Assembly: GCA_024236175.1 (NCBI GenBank)
Contig: JACKKY010000001.1
Coordinates: 310,001-374,000 of the forward strand
From: Novosphingobium sp.
GTDB taxonomy: Bacteria; Pseudomonadota; Alphaproteobacteria; Sphingomonadales; Sphingomonadaceae
DNA length: 64,000 nt
Reading direction: 5' to 3'
The notes below the pieces were generated by a model, which ran no database searches, was not told where the DNA came from, and worked only from the letters and a program-made list of their open reading frames with translations. Every line of letters starts with the position of its first letter. Position 1 is the first letter of the stretch. The position numbers and the translations under genes are program-made. Positions 61,884 to 64,000 of this stretch are shown here, in pieces.

Positions 61884-63524
61884 ATGAGTGAACTCGTCCC
61901 CGCGGCGGGCACGGCACAACCGCAGTCCATGCTGGCGCCGCTCACCGATCCGGCGGGCGGCAGCACGCTTACCCGGCTTGCCGCCTTTGCCTCTCAAGGC
62001 CCGGTGCGCCAGGTTCTGCCCTGGTTCCTCGGCGTTGCGGCGCTGGGCGGCGTCGCGCTTACCTGGAACATGGTGGCGCCCTCGCCTCAGCGCGTGCTCT
62101 ATTCCCAGCTCGACGACAGCGAACGCGCAAGTATCGCCGAAGCTCTCGACAAAGCCTCGATCGGCTATCAGATCGACAATGGCACCGGCTCATTGACGGT
62201 CGACGAAAGCGACTTCTACCGCGCCCGGATGCTGGTCGCCTCGGACGGGGCGCTGGCGGCGCCGCAAAGCGGAACAGAGCTGCTCGACAGCCTGCCGATG
62301 GGCGTGAGCCGCACTCTGGAAGGAGAGCGCCTTCGTGCCGCGCGCGAGCACGATCTGATGCTGACGATCAAGGAAATCGACGGCGTGGAATCGGTCCGGG
62401 TCCATCTCGCGGAAGGCGAGAAATCGGTCTTCGTGCGCGACAACCTTCCGCCGACGGCGTCGGTCATGGTCAGGCTGGCCAAAGGCCGCCAACTTTCCGA
62501 CAAGCAGGTCACCGCCATTGCCAATCTGGTTGCGGCGTCCGTGCCGGGGCTGTCGACCGAAGCCGTGCGCGTCGTCGATCAGCACGGCCGGCTCCTGTCG
62601 GAACGTTCGAGCGCGGAAAACGACCGGCTGGAGTTGCAGTCGCGCATGGAGGAAAAGCTGCGCAGCCAGGTTGCACAGCTCCTCACGCCCATGTTCGGCG
62701 ACGGTAATTTCACGACCGAAATCCAGGTCGAACTCGACATGAATCAGGTGACTTCCGCGCGCGAAAGCTACGACAAGGAAGGCGCGGTCCGCACGGAAAG
62801 CGAACAGCAGTCGCAGATTGCCGGCCAGAACCAGGCAGGCGGCATTCCCGGCGTGCTTTCCAACACCCCGCCCCAGGCGGCCAAGGCCGAAGATGGCCCA
62901 CCGCAGGATACTCAGGCTGCCGCGCCGCAAGCGCAGGTCAACGGAGAGAAGAGCTCGACCCGGACCTATGAACTTGGCCGCGAAGTGTCTGTCGCCAACA
63001 CCGCGCCGGGTGATCTCAAGCGCCTCTCGGTGGCAGTCGCACTCAGTGCCAAGGCGATGAAAGGCACCAAGCCCGCAGACATCGATCAGATCAAGCAGCT
63101 CGTCAGTGCCGCCGTAGGAGCCAATCCGGAGCGCGGCGATCAGGTCACCGTGGTCGCACGCAAGTTCGAACCCATCGTGGACGAACCGGTCGAATTCTAT
63201 GAGACGCCGTGGTTCGCGACACTGGTGCGCTACAGCGTCGCCCTGATTGCCGTGTTGCTGGTCCTGCTGCTCGGCGTGCGTCCGCTGATCAAGGCTCTCA
63301 AGCGCTCTGCCGAGAAGTCGAGCGCTCCAGCCGCCAGCGCGCCGGCGATCGACAACGGCCAGGGCGTGATCGTCGAGGCCGCACCGGTCGATAACGCGGT
63401 CAACGCCGCGCTGCTCAACGAAAAGGTCGAACTTGCCCAGCGCATGTTCACGGAAAAGCCCGATAGCGCGGTCGCGGCACTGCGACAGATGCTCAACCAG
63501 CCAGAAGCGGAGCCTGCACAATGA
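61884..63524 (+). CDS. fliF: MS-ring protein FliF
   Basis: 546 residues. Two membrane helices (about 45-63 and 443-466) flank the periplasmic ring-building domains; LYSQLDDSERASIAEALD and VHLAEGEKSVFVRD are family blocks. A Gln/Ala/Pro-rich loop lies at about 310-355. The cytoplasmic tail ends with a FliG-binding region. Stop overlaps fliG by ATGA. Confidence 0.96.
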   Translation: MSELVPAAGTAQPQSMLAPLTDPAGGSTLTRLAAFASQGPVRQVLPWFLGVAALGGVALTWNMVAPSPQRVLYSQLDDSERASIAEALDKASIGYQIDNGTGSLTVDESDFYRARMLVASDGALAAPQSGTELLDSLPMGVSRTLEGERLRAAREHDLMLTIKEIDGVESVRVHLAEGEKSVFVRDNLPPTASVMVRLAKGRQLSDKQVTAIANLVAASVPGLSTEAVRVVDQHGRLLSERSSAENDRLELQSRMEEKLRSQVAQLLTPMFGDGNFTTEIQVELDMNQVTSARESYDKEGAVRTESEQQSQIAGQNQAGGIPGVLSNTPPQAAKAEDGPPQDTQAAAPQAQVNGEKSSTRTYELGREVSVANTAPGDLKRLSVAVALSAKAMKGTKPADIDQIKQLVSAAVGANPERGDQVTVVARKFEPIVDEPVEFYETPWFATLVRYSVALIAVLLVLLLGVRPLIKALKRSAEKSSAPAASAPAIDNGQGVIVEAAPVDNAVNAALLNEKVELAQRMFTEKPDSAVAALRQMLNQPEAEPAQ

Positions 63525-64000
63525 CCGAGGTCGTGGCACTGGACGAGGCCGACAACGCGGCCGTGATGGTCATGCTCATGGAGGACGGTCAGGCCGCACA
63601 GGTCCTCTCGCGCCTTGATCCCGACGAATTGCGTCTGCTCGGCGAGAAGATGTGCGCGCTGGGCGACATCGGCCCCGAACTCATCACCCATGCGATCGGC
63701 GGATTCGTCGAGAAGACCCAGAAACTCGGTATTGCCGCACATGACCGGATCGGCCAGGTGCGCTCGCTGATGACGCAGGCGGTCGGCGAGATTAAAGCCG
63801 ACAATCTCATGCAGCGAATTCTGCCGAACCAGCCTCAGGCATCCCCGCTGGAGCTTGCCCGCTGGCTGTCTCCCCAGGCGCTTGTCCCGCTGGTCAAGGG
63901 CGAACACCCGCAGACGATTGCCGTCCTGCTGGTCCATCTCGACCCGGAGATCGCCGCCGAGGTGCTGCACGGACTGCCCCAGGATATCCAGCCCCAGGTC
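63521..64000 (+). CDS. fliG: Flagellar motor switch protein FliG (3' truncated by the window)
   Basis: The first 160 codons are present. VMVMLMEDGQAAQVLSRLDPDEL and the EHPQTIAVLLVHLDPEIAAEVL middle-domain block are FliG. It couples the MS ring to the C ring and stator. The charged C-terminal torque helix lies outside the window. ATGA overlap with fliF. Confidence 0.95.
   Translation, partial: MTEVVALDEADNAAVMVMLMEDGQAAQVLSRLDPDELRLLGEKMCALGDIGPELITHAIGGFVEKTQKLGIAAHDRIGQVRSLMTQAVGEIKADNLMQRILPNQPQASPLELARWLSPQALVPLVKGEHPQTIAVLLVHLDPEIAAEVLHGLPQDIQPQV

Overview
The window is a 64 kb stretch of a GC-rich alphaproteobacterial chromosome, most likely Sphingomonadales and Novosphingobium-like. 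This rests on gene content seen here: a LuxI-type synthase directly followed by a PhyH-type dioxygenase, a BapA-prefix Ig-repeat protein, a split FlgJ/SLT muramidase, and many SDR, crotonase, P450 and SnoaL-like catabolic genes. No rRNA, tRNA, CRISPR array or intact insertion sequence was recognised.

Layout. 1-2.4 kb: quorum sensing (tail of a probable LuxR regulator, AHL synthase, PhyH-family dioxygenase) and a tandem PilZ protein. 2.7-5.1 kb: a small BapA-like Ig-repeat protein and a sphingomonad-type hypothetical. 5.1-8.0 kb: an atypical AT-richer island with a cluster of palindromes, a REP-like repeat, a decayed XRE antitoxin and an orphan OLD-family ATPase/TOPRIM nuclease (candidate phage defence). 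8.0-22.3 kb: housekeeping (lepA, a ferredoxin-NADP reductase, dnaN, fabG-fabD, ldcA/mpl murein recycling), interrupted by two adjacent PAS-GGDEF-EAL-PilZ paralogues. 22.3-39.3 kb: a mosaic of short, often divergent catabolic units (four SDRs, an MBL-fold hydrolase, GST, P450, EthD, MFS, crotonases, MaoC/FAS1-type dehydratase, SnoaL-like folds, class II aldolase, ABM monooxygenase, aldo/keto reductase, truncated globin). The substrate cannot be named from sequence. 39.3-64 kb: flagellar genes in three blocks. The minus-strand block is motA-like, motB-like, flgA, flgM, flgN, SLT, flhA, fliA. The plus-strand block is flgBCDEFGHIJKL followed by motA and motB. The third block is flagellin on the minus strand, divergent from a sigma-54 activator followed by fliE, fliF and fliG. 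A three-gene CoA pathway (amidohydrolase, CoA ligase, crotonase) sits between motB and flagellin.

How it fits together. Quorum sensing, c-di-GMP turnover and binding (two GGDEF/EAL/PilZ proteins and a PilZ protein), an adhesin-like protein and flagella suggest that several determinants of a motile/sessile switch lie in one region. The flagellar hierarchy is visible: a receiver-less sigma-54 activator, an excellent sigma-54 promoter in front of flgB, and fliA/flgM for late genes. Best candidates for something new are the second, minimal stator-like pair beside flgA, the orphan OLD nuclease in its decayed island, the paralogue whose EAL domain has lost metal-site residues, and a crotonase lacking both catalytic glutamates. 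All assignments come from reading motifs by eye; none was checked against a database.
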